Notes under the pieces: generated by a model | The model's input: the letters and a program-made list of their open reading frames with translations, nothing else | What the model was told of the DNA's origin: nothing | Database searches by the model: none | Part shown: positions 6,984 through 14,903 of the stretch, piece after piece | Layout: every line of letters starts with the position of its first letter | How positions within the stretch are numbered: the first letter of the stretch is position 1 | Position numbers and translations under genes: made by a program | NCBI GenBank assembly: GCA_025934435.1 | Contig: JAICYB010000025.1 | Coordinates: 1-41,083, forward strand | Length of the DNA stretch: 41,083 bases | Direction of reading: 5' to 3' | From: Actinomycetes bacterium | Lineage (GTDB): Bacteria > Actinomycetota > JAICYB01

Positions 6984-9752
6984 TTACTTGGAGGCCGCTT
7001 CCCCACTCCCGAGCGCGGCTTGGGCCGCGGCGAGCCGAGCGATGGGCACGCGGAAGGGTGAGCACGACACGTAGTCGAGGCCGACCTTCGCGAAGAATCC
7101 GATCGAGGTCGGATCCCCGCCGTGCTCGCCGCAGACGCCGACCTTCAGCTTCGGATTCGACTCGCGCCCCTCACGTGTGGCGATCTCGACGAGGCGCCCG
7201 ACACCCGTCTGGTCGATCGACTCGAACGGGTTCACCTCGAGGATGTCCTTCTCGAGGTACTCGGTGAGGAACTTGCCTTCGGCGTCGTCCCGCGAGAAGG
7301 CGTAGGTCATCTGCGTCAGGTCGTTCGTGCCGAAGGAGAAGAACTCGGCGTCCTCGGCGATCTCGCCGGCGACGAGCGCGGCGCGGGGCACTTCGATCAT
7401 CGTCCCGACGAGATACGGCACCCGCACGCCGGTTTCCTTCATGACGCGCCTCGCGACGTCCTCGCACTCGGCGCGCAGCACCTCGAGCTCTTTCGGGATG
7501 CCGACGAGCGGGATCATGATCTCGACACCGGGCTTGTTGCCCTTGCGCTTCAGCTCGCAGGCCGCCTCCATGATCGCCTGCACCTGCATCCGGTAGAGCC
7601 CGGGCAGGACGAGCCCCAGACGGCAGCCGCGCATACCCATCATCGGGTTCGACTCTTCGAGCCGTTCGACCGCGCTCAGGAGCTTCTTCCGATCGGCGGC
7701 GACGCGATCGATGAGGTCGATCCGCGCGATATCCCCGGCGATGCGCAGACGCTCGAGCTCAACCGCGAGTGTCTTCGAGTCGGGGAGGAACTCGTGCAGC
7801 GGCGGGTCGAGCAGCCGGATGGTGACGGGAAGGCCGTCCATCGCCTTGAAGATCCCGACGAAATCCTGACGCTGGAGCTTGCGCAGATCCTCGAGGGCTT
7901 CGTCCCGCTCGGCGTCGGTCTCGGCGAGGATCGCGCGACGAACGATCGGGAGCCGGTCTCCGAGGAACATGTGCTCCGTCCGCGCGAGACCGATGCCTTC
8001 GGCGCCGAACTCGCGTGCGCGCTTCGCGTCCTCCGGGGTATCGGCGTTCGCGCGGATGCCGAGCTTCCGCGCTTGATCCGCCCAGCCGAGCAATGTGGTG
8101 AATTCCTTCGAGGGCTTCGGCTCGACGAGTTTCACCTCACCGGCCACGACGGTGCCCGTCGTGCCGTCGACCGAGATGACCTCGCCCTGCTTGATGGTTC
8201 GTCCATTGGATTCGAACTTCTTGCCCGCGTAATCGATGCGGATGCCGTCGGCGCCGACGACGCACGGCTTGCCGGCGCCGCGAGCGACGACGGCGGCGTG
8301 CGACGTCTTGCCGCCGCGCGCGGTGAGGATCCCTTCGGCGGCGTACATGCCGTGGACGTCGTCGGGATTCGTCTCGTCCCGAACGAGAACGACCTTCTCG
8401 CCCTTCTCCACCCACTCGACGGCGGTGTCGGCGTCGAAGACGACCTTGCCGACGGCGGCACCCGGCGAAGCGTTCACACCTTTCGCGATCACCTCGGCTC
8501 TCGCGTTCGGGTCGAACTGCGGGTGGAGCAATTGGTCGAGCTGCTCCGGAGTGACTCGTCCGAGCGCTTCGACCTTCGTGATGAGTCGTTCTTCCACCAT
8601 GTCGACGGCGAGCTTCACGGCCGCCGGCGGCGTGCGCTTGCCGACGCGCGTCTGGAGCATCCAGAGCGCGCCCTGCTCGATCGTAAATTCGATGTCGCAC
8701 ATGTCGCGGTAGTGCTTCTCGAGCAGCTTCATGATCTTGTCGAGCTCGTCGTACGCCTTGCGGTTGATCTTGCGCAGCGCAGCGAGTGGTTCGGGCGTAC
8801 GGATCCCCGCCACGACGTCCTCGCCTTGCGCGTTCGCCAGGTAGTCGCCGTAGACGCCGCGCTTGCCCGTGCCCGGGTCTCGCGTGAACGCGACGCCGGT
8901 TCCGGAGTCGAAGCCCTTGTTGCCGAAGACCATCGACTGGACGTTGACGGCAGTGCCGAGCGCGTCGTCGATGCCTTCGCGGCGCCGGTACTCCTGCGCG
9001 CGGCGGTTGTTCCATGAATTGAAGACGGCTTCGATCGCCATCGCGAGCTGCATCGACGGCTTCTGCGGGAACCGAGCCTTCGATTCTTTCTGGAAGACGT
9101 TCTTGAAGTGGTCGACGACGTCGCGGAGGTCGTCCGCGGTGAGGTCGGTGTCCTTCACTTCGGACACCTTCGTCTTCATCTTCTTCGACCGCGCGAGCTT
9201 CGCTTCGTCCAGGATGTCCTCGAAGACCTCGCCGGAGATGCCGACGACGATCTTCCCGAACATCTGGATGAAGCGGCGGTAGCAGTCCCAGGCGTACCGT
9301 TCGTCGTTCGTCTGTTTGGTCAGGCCCTCGACGGATTCGTCGTTCATGCCCAGGTTCAGGACGGTGTCCATCATCCCGGGCATCGAGAACATCGACCCCG
9401 AACGCACCGAGACGAGCAGCGGGTCGGCGGGGTCGCCGAGTTTGCGCTTCATCTTTCGCTCGAGCCTCCGCAGGTGATCCTCGACCTCGGCCATGAGACC
9501 CGGCGGAAGCTTCTTCGTGTCCATGTACGTGCGGCACGCGTCGGTGGTGATCGTGAATCCCGGCGGGACGGGAAGGCCGAGGTTCGTCATCTCGGCGAGG
9601 TTCGCGCCCTTGCCGCCGAGGAGGTACTTCATGTCCTTGTTGCCTTCGGCGAAGTCGTAGACGAGCTTCGTCCGGCTCGGCCTCCGCTTCGCCGGCGGCC
9701 GGCGTTTCGCGGTGGGCTTGCGCTTGGGTCCTGAGCTACGCCGCCGTGCCAC
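6984..9752 (-). CDS. ppdK: Pyruvate, phosphate dikinase
   Basis: A 922-residue PPDK, which interconverts pyruvate + ATP + Pi and PEP + AMP + PPi. The N-terminal ATP-grasp domain begins at YDFAEGNKDMKYLLGGKGANLAEM. The swivelling phosphohistidine domain has GGKTSHAAVVARGAGKPCVVG with the phosphorylated residue at about H485. The C-terminal TIM barrel has TIRLLDPPLHEF, FFSFGTNDLTQM and VGVCGEHGGDP, the PEP/pyruvate site. An open frame continues upstream to 9851, but that would overlap the preceding gene by about 100 bases. GTG 9752 overlaps that gene's TAG by one base and has GGAAGGG about 8 bases upstream, so it is preferred. Residues 3-30 form an unusual Lys/Arg/Pro-rich tail (PKRKPTAKRRPPAKRRP) before the domain. 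Confidence 0.94.
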   Translation of the reverse strand: MARRRSSGPKRKPTAKRRPPAKRRPSRTKLVYDFAEGNKDMKYLLGGKGANLAEMTNLGLPVPPGFTITTDACRTYMDTKKLPPGLMAEVEDHLRRLERKMKRKLGDPADPLLVSVRSGSMFSMPGMMDTVLNLGMNDESVEGLTKQTNDERYAWDCYRRFIQMFGKIVVGISGEVFEDILDEAKLARSKKMKTKVSEVKDTDLTADDLRDVVDHFKNVFQKESKARFPQKPSMQLAMAIEAVFNSWNNRRAQEYRRREGIDDALGTAVNVQSMVFGNKGFDSGTGVAFTRDPGTGKRGVYGDYLANAQGEDVVAGIRTPEPLAALRKINRKAYDELDKIMKLLEKHYRDMCDIEFTIEQGALWMLQTRVGKRTPPAAVKLAVDMVEERLITKVEALGRVTPEQLDQLLHPQFDPNARAEVIAKGVNASPGAAVGKVVFDADTAVEWVEKGEKVVLVRDETNPDDVHGMYAAEGILTARGGKTSHAAVVARGAGKPCVVGADGIRIDYAGKKFESNGRTIKQGEVISVDGTTGTVVAGEVKLVEPKPSKEFTTLLGWADQARKLGIRANADTPEDAKRAREFGAEGIGLARTEHMFLGDRLPIVRRAILAETDAERDEALEDLRKLQRQDFVGIFKAMDGLPVTIRLLDPPLHEFLPDSKTLAVELERLRIAGDIARIDLIDRVAADRKKLLSAVERLEESNPMMGMRGCRLGLVLPGLYRMQVQAIMEAACELKRKGNKPGVEIMIPLVGIPKELEVLRAECEDVARRVMKETGVRVPYLVGTMIEVPRAALVAGEIAEDAEFFSFGTNDLTQMTYAFSRDDAEGKFLTEYLEKDILEVNPFESIDQTGVGRLVEIATREGRESNPKLKVGVCGEHGGDPTSIGFFAKVGLDYVSCSPFRVPIARLAAAQAALGSGEAASK

Positions 9753-10171
9753 TAGTGCGACCCTTCCGCTTCGGAGAGACGGCGGCTCATCTCGGCGAGG
9801 ATCTTCTTCGTGATCTCCCAGTTGTCCTGGAGGATCGCGAGGAAGTTCCACGATGTGATCGCGAGGGCCTTCACGTGCGTCTGCGCGCGCACGGTGGCCG
9901 TCCGAGTGCCGCCTTCGAACAGCGAACGCTCGCCGAAGGCCGAGCCGGGGCCCTGCTCCGCGATCTTCTTCTCGCCCTGGAGGATGTCGACCCTGCCTTC
10001 GGTCACGACGAAGAACGGGCCACCGGATTGACCCTCGCTCACGATGTCCTGTCCCGGCGAGTACAGCTCTTCGCGCGCCTCACCGGCGATGTGTTTGAGA
10101 TCGCCTTTGGACAGTCCCGAGAAGATCGGGACGGCGCTGAGAACGTCGGCGCTATTGGTCTTCGCAGCCAT
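9752..10171 (-). CDS. Small cyclic-nucleotide-binding domain protein without DNA-binding domain
   Basis: A 139-residue protein made almost only of a cNMP-binding (CRP-like effector) domain. The phosphate-binding cassette [21 protein letters not shown] keeps the Glu (E81) and Arg (R90) that contact ribose and cyclic phosphate in cAMP-binding relatives. The C-terminus is a single helix ([16 protein letters not shown]) with no helix-turn-helix, so it is not a CRP-type regulator by itself. It overlaps ppdK by one base (TAGTG), suggesting co-expression and perhaps a regulatory link to the dikinase, which is inference. AGGAG lies about 6 bases before ATG 10171. It is divergent from glyS. Confidence 0.85.
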   Translation of the reverse strand: MAAKTNSADVLSAVPIFSGLSKGDLKHIAGEAREELYSPGQDIVSEGQSGGPFFVVTEGRVDILQGEKKIAEQGPGSAFGERSLFEGGTRTATVRAQTHVKALAITSWNFLAILQDNWEITKKILAEMSRRLSEAEGSH

Positions 10172-10218
10172 GCTTTCTCCTGGATAGCCGAAGACCTATG
10201 GTGCCAAATCCAAGTCGG

Positions 10219-10224
10219 TATGAT
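10219..10224 (+). promoter_or_regulatory. Candidate -10 box for glyS
   Basis: TATGAT lies 9 bases before ATG 10234, in the 62-base gap between divergent genes. Start of transcription about 7 bases on would leave almost no leader, and no ribosome site is seen. No good -35 box is visible. Confidence 0.45.
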
Positions 10225-10233
10225 GCCCCGACG

Positions 10234-11586
10234 ATGCCACGCCGTAACGAAGTGGAGGCGCCGACAGGCGTATCCATGGACACCATCGTCAATCTCTGCA
10301 AACGACGCGGCATCATCTTGCCCAACTCCGAGATCTATGGCGGCCTGCGGTCGTCATGGGACTACGGCCCGCTCGGCGTCGAGCTCAAGAACAACGTCAA
10401 GCGCGCGTGGTGGCGATGGATGATCCAGCTGCGTGAGGACGTCGTCGGACTCGACTCGTCGATCATCCTTTCGCCGCGTGTGTGGGAAGCGTCCGGCCAT
10501 GTGGACGTGTTCACGGACCCGCTCGTCGAGTGCCTGAACTGCCACCAGCGCTTCCGCGCCGACCACCTCGAGAAGGGCAAGTGCCCGAACTGCGGCAACG
10601 ACAGATTCACGGACCCCCGCAATTTCAACCTGATGTTCAAGACGTTCGCCGGCCCGGTGGAGGACGACTCCGCCGTCGTGTGGATGCGTCCTGAGACGGC
10701 GCAGGGGATCTTCGTCGACTACAAGCAGATCCAGTCGACGTCCCGGCTGAAGATCCCGTTCGGGATCGGACAGATCGGGAAGTCGTTCCGGAACGAGATC
10801 ACGCCGGGCAACTTCATCTACCGCACACGCGAGTTCGAGCAGATGGAGATGGAGTTCTTCGTCAAACCCGGCACGGACGAGCAGTGGCACCAGTACTGGA
10901 TCGACTATCGCCTGGAGTGGTTCCACCGCTACGGGATCGAGCCGTCCCACCTTCGTCTGCGCGAGCACGAGAAGGACGAGCTCTCCCACTATTCGAAGCG
11001 CACCGTCGACATCGAGTACGCGTTCCCCTTCACCGACTGGGGTGAGCTCGAGGGCATCGCGAACCGCACCGATTACGACCTCAACGCGCACCAGACGGCG
11101 TCCGGCACCGATCTCACGTACTTCGACGACACGACCGACGAACGCTTCATCCCCTACGTCATCGAACCGGCGGTCGGCGTCGAGCGCCCGCTGCTCGCGT
11201 TCCTCATCGATGCGTACACGGAGGACGAAGCACCGACGGCCTCGGGCAAGGTCGAGAAGCGGACCGTCCTGAAGCTGCACAAGGACCTCGCGCCGATCAA
11301 GGTCGCCGTCCTGCCGCTGTCGCGGAACGAACAGCTCACGCCGGTCGCGAAGGAGGTCGCGGCGTCGCTTCGTCCCTACTGGATGATCGACTTCGACGAC
11401 GCCGGCGCGATCGGCCGTCGCTACCGCCGCCACGACGAGATCGGCACGCCGTACTGCGTCACGGTCGACTTCGATTCGCTCGAGGACAAAGCCGTGACGA
11501 TCCGTGATCGCGACACGATGACGCAGGAACGGATCCCGCAAGCCGACCTGATCGGCTGGCTGACCGACAAGCTGCGTCCGGTCTAG
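10234..11586 (+). CDS. glyS: Glycyl-tRNA synthetase (alpha2, eukaryote/archaea-like type)
   Basis: A 450-residue class II glycyl-tRNA synthetase charging tRNA-Gly. It begins with [22 protein letters not shown] and has [16 protein letters not shown] zinc ribbon inside the catalytic domain has C100, C103, C117 and C120. Motif 2 is [24 protein letters not shown], and motif 3 lies in the aminoacylation core. The anticodon-binding domain occupies the last 110 residues ([17 protein letters not shown]). This single-chain type is the one found in Actinomycetota. The frame is open from 10198, but ATG 10234 gives the N-terminus expected from mycobacterial homologues and sits behind a TATGAT box. Its stop shares CTAG with the stop of convergent uppS. 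Confidence 0.94.
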   Translation: MPRRNEVEAPTGVSMDTIVNLCKRRGIILPNSEIYGGLRSSWDYGPLGVELKNNVKRAWWRWMIQLREDVVGLDSSIILSPRVWEASGHVDVFTDPLVECLNCHQRFRADHLEKGKCPNCGNDRFTDPRNFNLMFKTFAGPVEDDSAVVWMRPETAQGIFVDYKQIQSTSRLKIPFGIGQIGKSFRNEITPGNFIYRTREFEQMEMEFFVKPGTDEQWHQYWIDYRLEWFHRYGIEPSHLRLREHEKDELSHYSKRTVDIEYAFPFTDWGELEGIANRTDYDLNAHQTASGTDLTYFDDTTDERFIPYVIEPAVGVERPLLAFLIDAYTEDEAPTASGKVEKRTVLKLHKDLAPIKVAVLPLSRNEQLTPVAKEVAASLRPYWMIDFDDAGAIGRRYRRHDEIGTPYCVTVDFDSLEDKAVTIRDRDTMTQERIPQADLIGWLTDKLRPV

Positions 11587-12299
11587 TCGACGGCGCCGAA
11601 GCGCCGTGAGCGGCGCTGGTATTCCGCGATGGCGGCGAACAGATCGTCGCGACGGAAGTCCGGCCACAGGACGTCGGTGAAGAGCAGCTCCGCGTACGCG
11701 CCCTGCCAGAGCAGGAAGTTCGAGATCCGCTTCTCACCCGACGTTCGCACGATCAGGTCGGGATCCGGCAGCTCCGGCGCGTAGAGCCGGGATCTGATCG
11801 CCTTCTCGTCGATCTTGCCTTTAGGCGGCAGCTGCTTCACGGCATCGACGACCTCGGCCCAGCCGCCGTAGTTCAGCGCGATCGTGAGGTTCAGCTTCTT
11901 GTTCTTGACCGTGAGATCCTCGGCCTCTTCCGCCATCCGGACGACGCTTCGCGGGAGCTTCCGATCGTTGCGGCGTCCGATGAAGCGGATGCGCACGCCC
12001 TTCTCGTTGAACTCGTCCCGCCGGCGCGTGAGCAACTCGCGGTTGTAGTTCATGAGGAAACGCACTTCGTCGGGCGGGCGCCGCCAGTTCTCGGTCGAGA
12101 ACGCGTAGACCGTGAGGTACTTCAGGCCGATCTCGAGGGCTCCGTCCACCGTGTCGACGAGCGCGTCTTCGCCGGCTTCGTGACCGGCCGTCCGTGGCAG
12201 GCCGCGGGCCTTCGCCCAGCGACCGTTGCCGTCCATGATCACGCCGACGTGCTTCGGGAGCTTCTTCGGATCGATGGTGGGCAACGGCTGGTGAGGCAC
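11583..12299 (-). CDS. uppS: Isoprenyl (undecaprenyl/decaprenyl) diphosphate synthase
   Basis: A cis-prenyltransferase of 238 residues that makes the polyprenyl carrier lipid for peptidoglycan. The signature [17 protein letters not shown] carries the catalytic D23 and the GNGRW motif. [17 protein letters not shown] and the C-terminal [20 protein letters not shown] with a hydrophobic AYAEL segment are also typical. Chain length of the product cannot be read directly. It is the last gene of the long minus-strand run, 16 bases after recO, and starts with GTG. No ribosome site is seen, but TAGACT lies exactly 6 bases before the GTG, so it may also have its own leaderless transcript. Confidence 0.93.
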   Translation of the reverse strand: MPHQPLPTIDPKKLPKHVGVIMDGNGRWAKARGLPRTAGHEAGEDALVDTVDGALEIGLKYLTVYAFSTENWRRPPDEVRFLMNYNRELLTRRRDEFNEKGVRIRFIGRRNDRKLPRSVVRMAEEAEDLTVKNKKLNLTIALNYGGWAEVVDAVKQLPPKGKIDEKAIRSRLYAPELPDPDLIVRTSGEKRISNFLLWQGAYAELLFTDVLWPDFRRDDLFAAIAEYQRRSRRFGAVD

Positions 12300-12305
12300 C
12301 GCGCC

Positions 12306-12311
12306 AGTCTA
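12306..12311 (-). promoter_or_regulatory. Candidate -10 box giving a leaderless uppS transcript
   Basis: TAGACT on the minus strand is separated from the uppS GTG (12299) by the 6 bases GGCGCG. That is the spacing at which transcription would begin on the start codon. No ribosome site is visible there. Confidence 0.4.
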
Positions 12312-12315
12312 GGGA

Positions 12316-13050
12316 CTAACCCACAGGAAGCAATGCGAACGCGCGGAACCTGCTCTCCGTGTGCCACTGCACGAAGCCGAGCAAGAGCGTCGCGAACTCG
12401 CGCGCGGACGTCTCGGGCAAGGATCGCGTCCGAAGATCCGTCCATTCACCGTCGAGGAGCGCCGTCCACGTGTCGAGAAGCTCATCCGACGCGCGCGGGT
12501 CCGCCCGTTCGATGCAGCGATCGCAGACGACGCCGCCTCGTCCGTACGAGAACGCGACGCGCGCTCCGGCCCCGCACTCGACGCAGACGGTGAGCGCGGG
12601 ATGGAGTCCGGAGATCGACGCGAGCTTCGCCAGGAACGCGTACGCGAGAAGCGGTGGGTCGACAGCGCCCTCCTCGAGCGCCTGCAGCGCCGAACGCAGG
12701 AGCAGGAACACCCGGACGTTGTTCTCGCGTTCCGGCGTCGTTCGCTCGACGGCATCGGCCATCGCGGACGCCGCACAGAACGATGCGTAGTCGCTCCGAA
12801 GATGACGCGGTCTCGTGATGATGTCGGCCTGGGTGACGATGTCGAGATCGCTTCGTCCTTTGTAGAGCTGGAGGTCCACGTGCGTGAACGCGTCCAAGCG
12901 CGCGCCGAAGCGCGACTTCGCCTTGCGCGCGCCTTTCGCGACGGCACGGACACGTCCGTGCGACTGCGTGAAGAAGGTGACGATCCGGTCGGCCTCGCCG
13001 AGGCGGATCTGTCGCAGGACGATCCCCTGGGCCCGGTACAAGCCTTGCAT
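12316..13050 (-). CDS. recO: DNA repair protein RecO
   Basis: A 244-residue RecO, which loads RecA on SSB-coated DNA with RecF/RecR. The N-terminal OB fold is clear: YRAQGIVLRQIRLGEADRIVTFFTQSHG and VAKGARKAKSRFG. The middle part is helical, and a zinc finger has CVECGAG and later CDRC, as in zinc-containing RecO proteins. The length is normal. ATG 13050 follows the stop of the adenosyltransferase gene by 10 bases without its own ribosome site, so coupling to the upstream gene is likely. Confidence 0.92.
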   Translation of the reverse strand: MQGLYRAQGIVLRQIRLGEADRIVTFFTQSHGRVRAVAKGARKAKSRFGARLDAFTHVDLQLYKGRSDLDIVTQADIITRPRHLRSDYASFCAASAMADAVERTTPERENNVRVFLLLRSALQALEEGAVDPPLLAYAFLAKLASISGLHPALTVCVECGAGARVAFSYGRGGVVCDRCIERADPRASDELLDTWTALLDGEWTDLRTRSLPETSAREFATLLLGFVQWHTESRFRAFALLPVG

Positions 13051-13060
13051 GGAACTATTG

Positions 13061-13690
13061 TCAGCCCGACCGGGGACGTGGTTGTCGCTCTTGGCGCTCC
13101 GCGTACCGGGCGAGGACCCAGACGAGGTCGGCGAGGCGGTTGATATAGGCGCGGGCCTCCGGACGCACCTCCTCCGATGCGGCGAGCGCGTCCACCGACC
13201 GTTCGGCCCGCCGGACGACCCGCGCGGCGTGGTCGAGCGTCGCGCCGAGCTTCGAGTTCCCGGGGACGATGAAGTCCTTCGGCTGCTCGAACCGTTCGGT
13301 GAGGTCGTCGATGAGCGACTCGTGCGCCGCGCTCATCTCGGCCGTGACCAGCGATACACCCGGCTCCAGTCGCGAAACGTTGGACGGATCCGTCGCGAGC
13401 TCCGCCCCCAGCACGAAGAGCTCACGTTGCAACCGGAGCACGATCTCTGCGACATCGTCCTGCCCCTCGGCGGTCGCTTCGGCCCGCGCGACACCGAGCA
13501 CGGCCACGGCTTCGTCGCAGTCGCCGTAGGCGTTCACACGGAGGCTCGACTTCGAGACGCGTTCCTTGCCCGCGAAGAGCAGTTGCGTCGTGCCGTCGTC
13601 GCCTTTGCGCGTGTAGACCTTTCCGAGGGGGCGGCTTCTCGCCGCATCCTGTCCGAGGGGGCGGCTTCTCGCCGCATCCTGTTTCTTCAC
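13061..13690 (-). CDS. Cob(I)alamin adenosyltransferase, PduO type
   Basis: A 209-residue corrinoid adenosyltransferase that transfers the adenosyl group of ATP to cob(I)alamin, making coenzyme B12. Motifs are VYTRKGDDGTTQLLF (ATP binding), LRVNAYGDCDEAVAVLG, FIVPGNSKLGATLDHAARVVRRAER and AYINRLADLVWVLAR. GTG 13690 shares GTGA with the stop of the upstream membrane-protein gene; the longer open frame above it is a shadow. The N-terminus is odd: residues 4-23 are two exact copies of QDAARSRPLG, encoded by a perfect 30-base tandem repeat, before the conserved domain begins. This segment matches a repeat seen elsewhere in the window and is probably an insertion the protein tolerates. Confidence 0.9.
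   Translation of the reverse strand: MKKQDAARSRPLGQDAARSRPLGKVYTRKGDDGTTQLLFAGKERVSKSSLRVNAYGDCDEAVAVLGVARAEATAEGQDDVAEIVLRLQRELFVLGAELATDPSNVSRLEPGVSLVTAEMSAAHESLIDDLTERFEQPKDFIVPGNSKLGATLDHAARVVRRAERSVDALAASEEVRPEARAYINRLADLVWVLARYAERQERQPRPRSG
13622..13681 (-). repeat. Perfect 30-bp tandem repeat (2 copies) of a palindromic REP-like element inside the adenosyltransferase gene
   Basis: Copies at 13622-13651 and 13652-13681 are identical. Read on the minus strand each starts ACAGGATGCG, has the inverted pair GCGGC/GCCGC around GAGAA, and ends CCCTCGG. The unit length of 30 keeps the reading frame and encodes QDAARSRPLG. The same outline (ACAGGATGCG, short stem-loop, CGCCCC, CGGACAGGA) recurs on the plus strand between rpsT and the GYD gene at 24661-24699. 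Confidence 0.85.
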
Positions 13691-14001
13691 GTCGGCCTCG
13701 CTCGCACCGTCGCCACCATCACGATGATGGCCCAGGCTATCCACACGATGAACTCGATCACACCGATCACACCCTGCACCCGCAGCGCGAGCGTCGCCCA
13801 GAACCACAGCAGCGCGACGAAGAACCCCGCTCCGAGCGCCCACGGGCGACCGCGGAACACGCCGTAGGCGACCCAGCCGACGGCGAACGCGGCGATGACG
13901 CCGGCGAACCGTCCGACAAAGTTCGAATCGGCGCTTCTCGCGATCGCACCGAGCGCGGCCACGCCGAGCAAGACGCCCGCGGCCGTGCGCCACGTCGTCA
14001 C
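13687..14001 (-). CDS. Small hypothetical membrane protein
   Basis: A 104-residue hydrophobic protein that I do not recognise. It has about four predicted membrane segments: 6-21 (AAGVLLGVAALGAIA), 29-49 (VGRFAGVIAAFAVGWVAYGVF), 56-73 (LGAGFFVALLWFWATLAL) and 79-98 (IGVIEFIVWIAWAIIVMVATV). No catalytic motif is seen. It begins with GTG sharing GTGA with the era stop, and its own stop shares GTGA with the adenosyltransferase, so it is certainly in the operon. Comparable small membrane proteins often fill this slot in actinobacterial era-recO clusters. A B12-related role is possible from its neighbour but unsupported. Confidence 0.75.
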   Translation of the reverse strand: MTTWRTAAGVLLGVAALGAIARSADSNFVGRFAGVIAAFAVGWVAYGVFRGRPWALGAGFFVALLWFWATLALRVQGVIGVIEFIVWIAWAIIVMVATVRARPT

Positions 14002-14903
14002 GAGCCGTACCCGAACCGTTCGAGTGAAGCGTCCTTGCTCTGCCAGTCGGGTGCGACCTTGACGACGAGATCGAGGTACACGCCGTGTCCGAGAAGCAGC
14101 TCGATGTCGCGTCGCGCGCGCGTCCCGATCTCCTTCAACATGGAGCCGCGCTTGCCGATGACGATCCCCTTCTGCGAAGAGCGTTCGACGAAGATCGACG
14201 CGATCACCCGGTCTTCCGTCATGTCCTCGACGACGACGGCGATCGAATGCGGCACCTCCTCGCGCGTGAGCTCGAGCGCCTTCTCGCGGATGAGCTCGGC
14301 GACGCTCTGCGTCTGCGACTGATCGGTGAGCGCGTCGGGCGGGTACAGGACGGGACCCTCGGGAACCGCCGCGACAAGTGCACGCACGAGGTCCTCGACG
14401 CCATCTCCGGTACGGGCGGAGATCCCGAAGGGTGCTACGTCCGGCAAGAGGGCCGTCGCATCGGCGCTCGCCTTCGCGAGTGCGCGGGGAGTGACGACAT
14501 CGATCTTGTTCAGCACGACGAGCACGCGTGCCGAGTGCCGGCGCAATTCCGAAGCGATGAACGCGTCTCCCTTCCCGACGCCGGTCGCGTCGACCAGGAA
14601 CGCCGTGACGTCGACCTCGTCGATCGTGTCTCGCACGACGCGGTTCAGACGGCGTCCGAGCTCCGTACGCGGCCGGTGCATACCCGGGGTGTCGACGAAC
14701 ACGAGCTGCGCCTCGTCCGTTGTGTAGACGCCCCGGATCGCGTTCCGCGTCGTCTGCGGACGATCGGAAGTGATCGCGACCTTGTTGCGCAGGATCTGGT
14801 TGAGCAGCGTCGACTTGCCGACGTTCGGTCGTCCGATGATCGAGACGAACCCCGATCGAAAACCTTCCGGCGCGGACCCGAGCTCGAGCTTAGGTTTGGG
14901 CAT
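13998..14903 (-). CDS. era: GTPase Era
   Basis: A 301-residue Era, a GTPase that binds the 3' end of 16S rRNA and aids 30S assembly. G1 is GRPNVGKS (24-31), G2 the region DRPQTTRNAIRG, G3 VDTPGMH and G4 LNKID. The C-terminal KH domain has ERSSQKGIVIGKRGSMLKEIG and ends DWQSKDASLERFGY. ATG 14903 (MPKPKLELGS) gives a normal length; the longer upstream frame lies over corC. The start lies 14 bases inside the end of corC. Confidence 0.95.
   Translation of the reverse strand: MPKPKLELGSAPEGFRSGFVSIIGRPNVGKSTLLNQILRNKVAITSDRPQTTRNAIRGVYTTDEAQLVFVDTPGMHRPRTELGRRLNRVVRDTIDEVDVTAFLVDATGVGKGDAFIASELRRHSARVLVVLNKIDVVTPRALAKASADATALLPDVAPFGISARTGDGVEDLVRALVAAVPEGPVLYPPDALTDQSQTQSVAELIREKALELTREEVPHSIAVVVEDMTEDRVIASIFVERSSQKGIVIGKRGSMLKEIGTRARRDIELLLGHGVYLDLVVKVAPDWQSKDASLERFGYGS

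Noticed and set aside
7122..9017. A 631-codon open frame on the plus strand opposite ppdK
   Set aside because: Shadow frame; its composition is the mirror of ppdK codons, and no family features are seen.
9753..9851. Longer ppdK starting at 9851
   Set aside because: It overlaps the cNMP gene by about 100 bases, and the GTG at 9752 has a good ribosome site.
13691..14000. Cobalamin riboswitch for the adenosyltransferase
   Set aside because: The gene overlaps its upstream neighbour, so there is no leader that could hold one.
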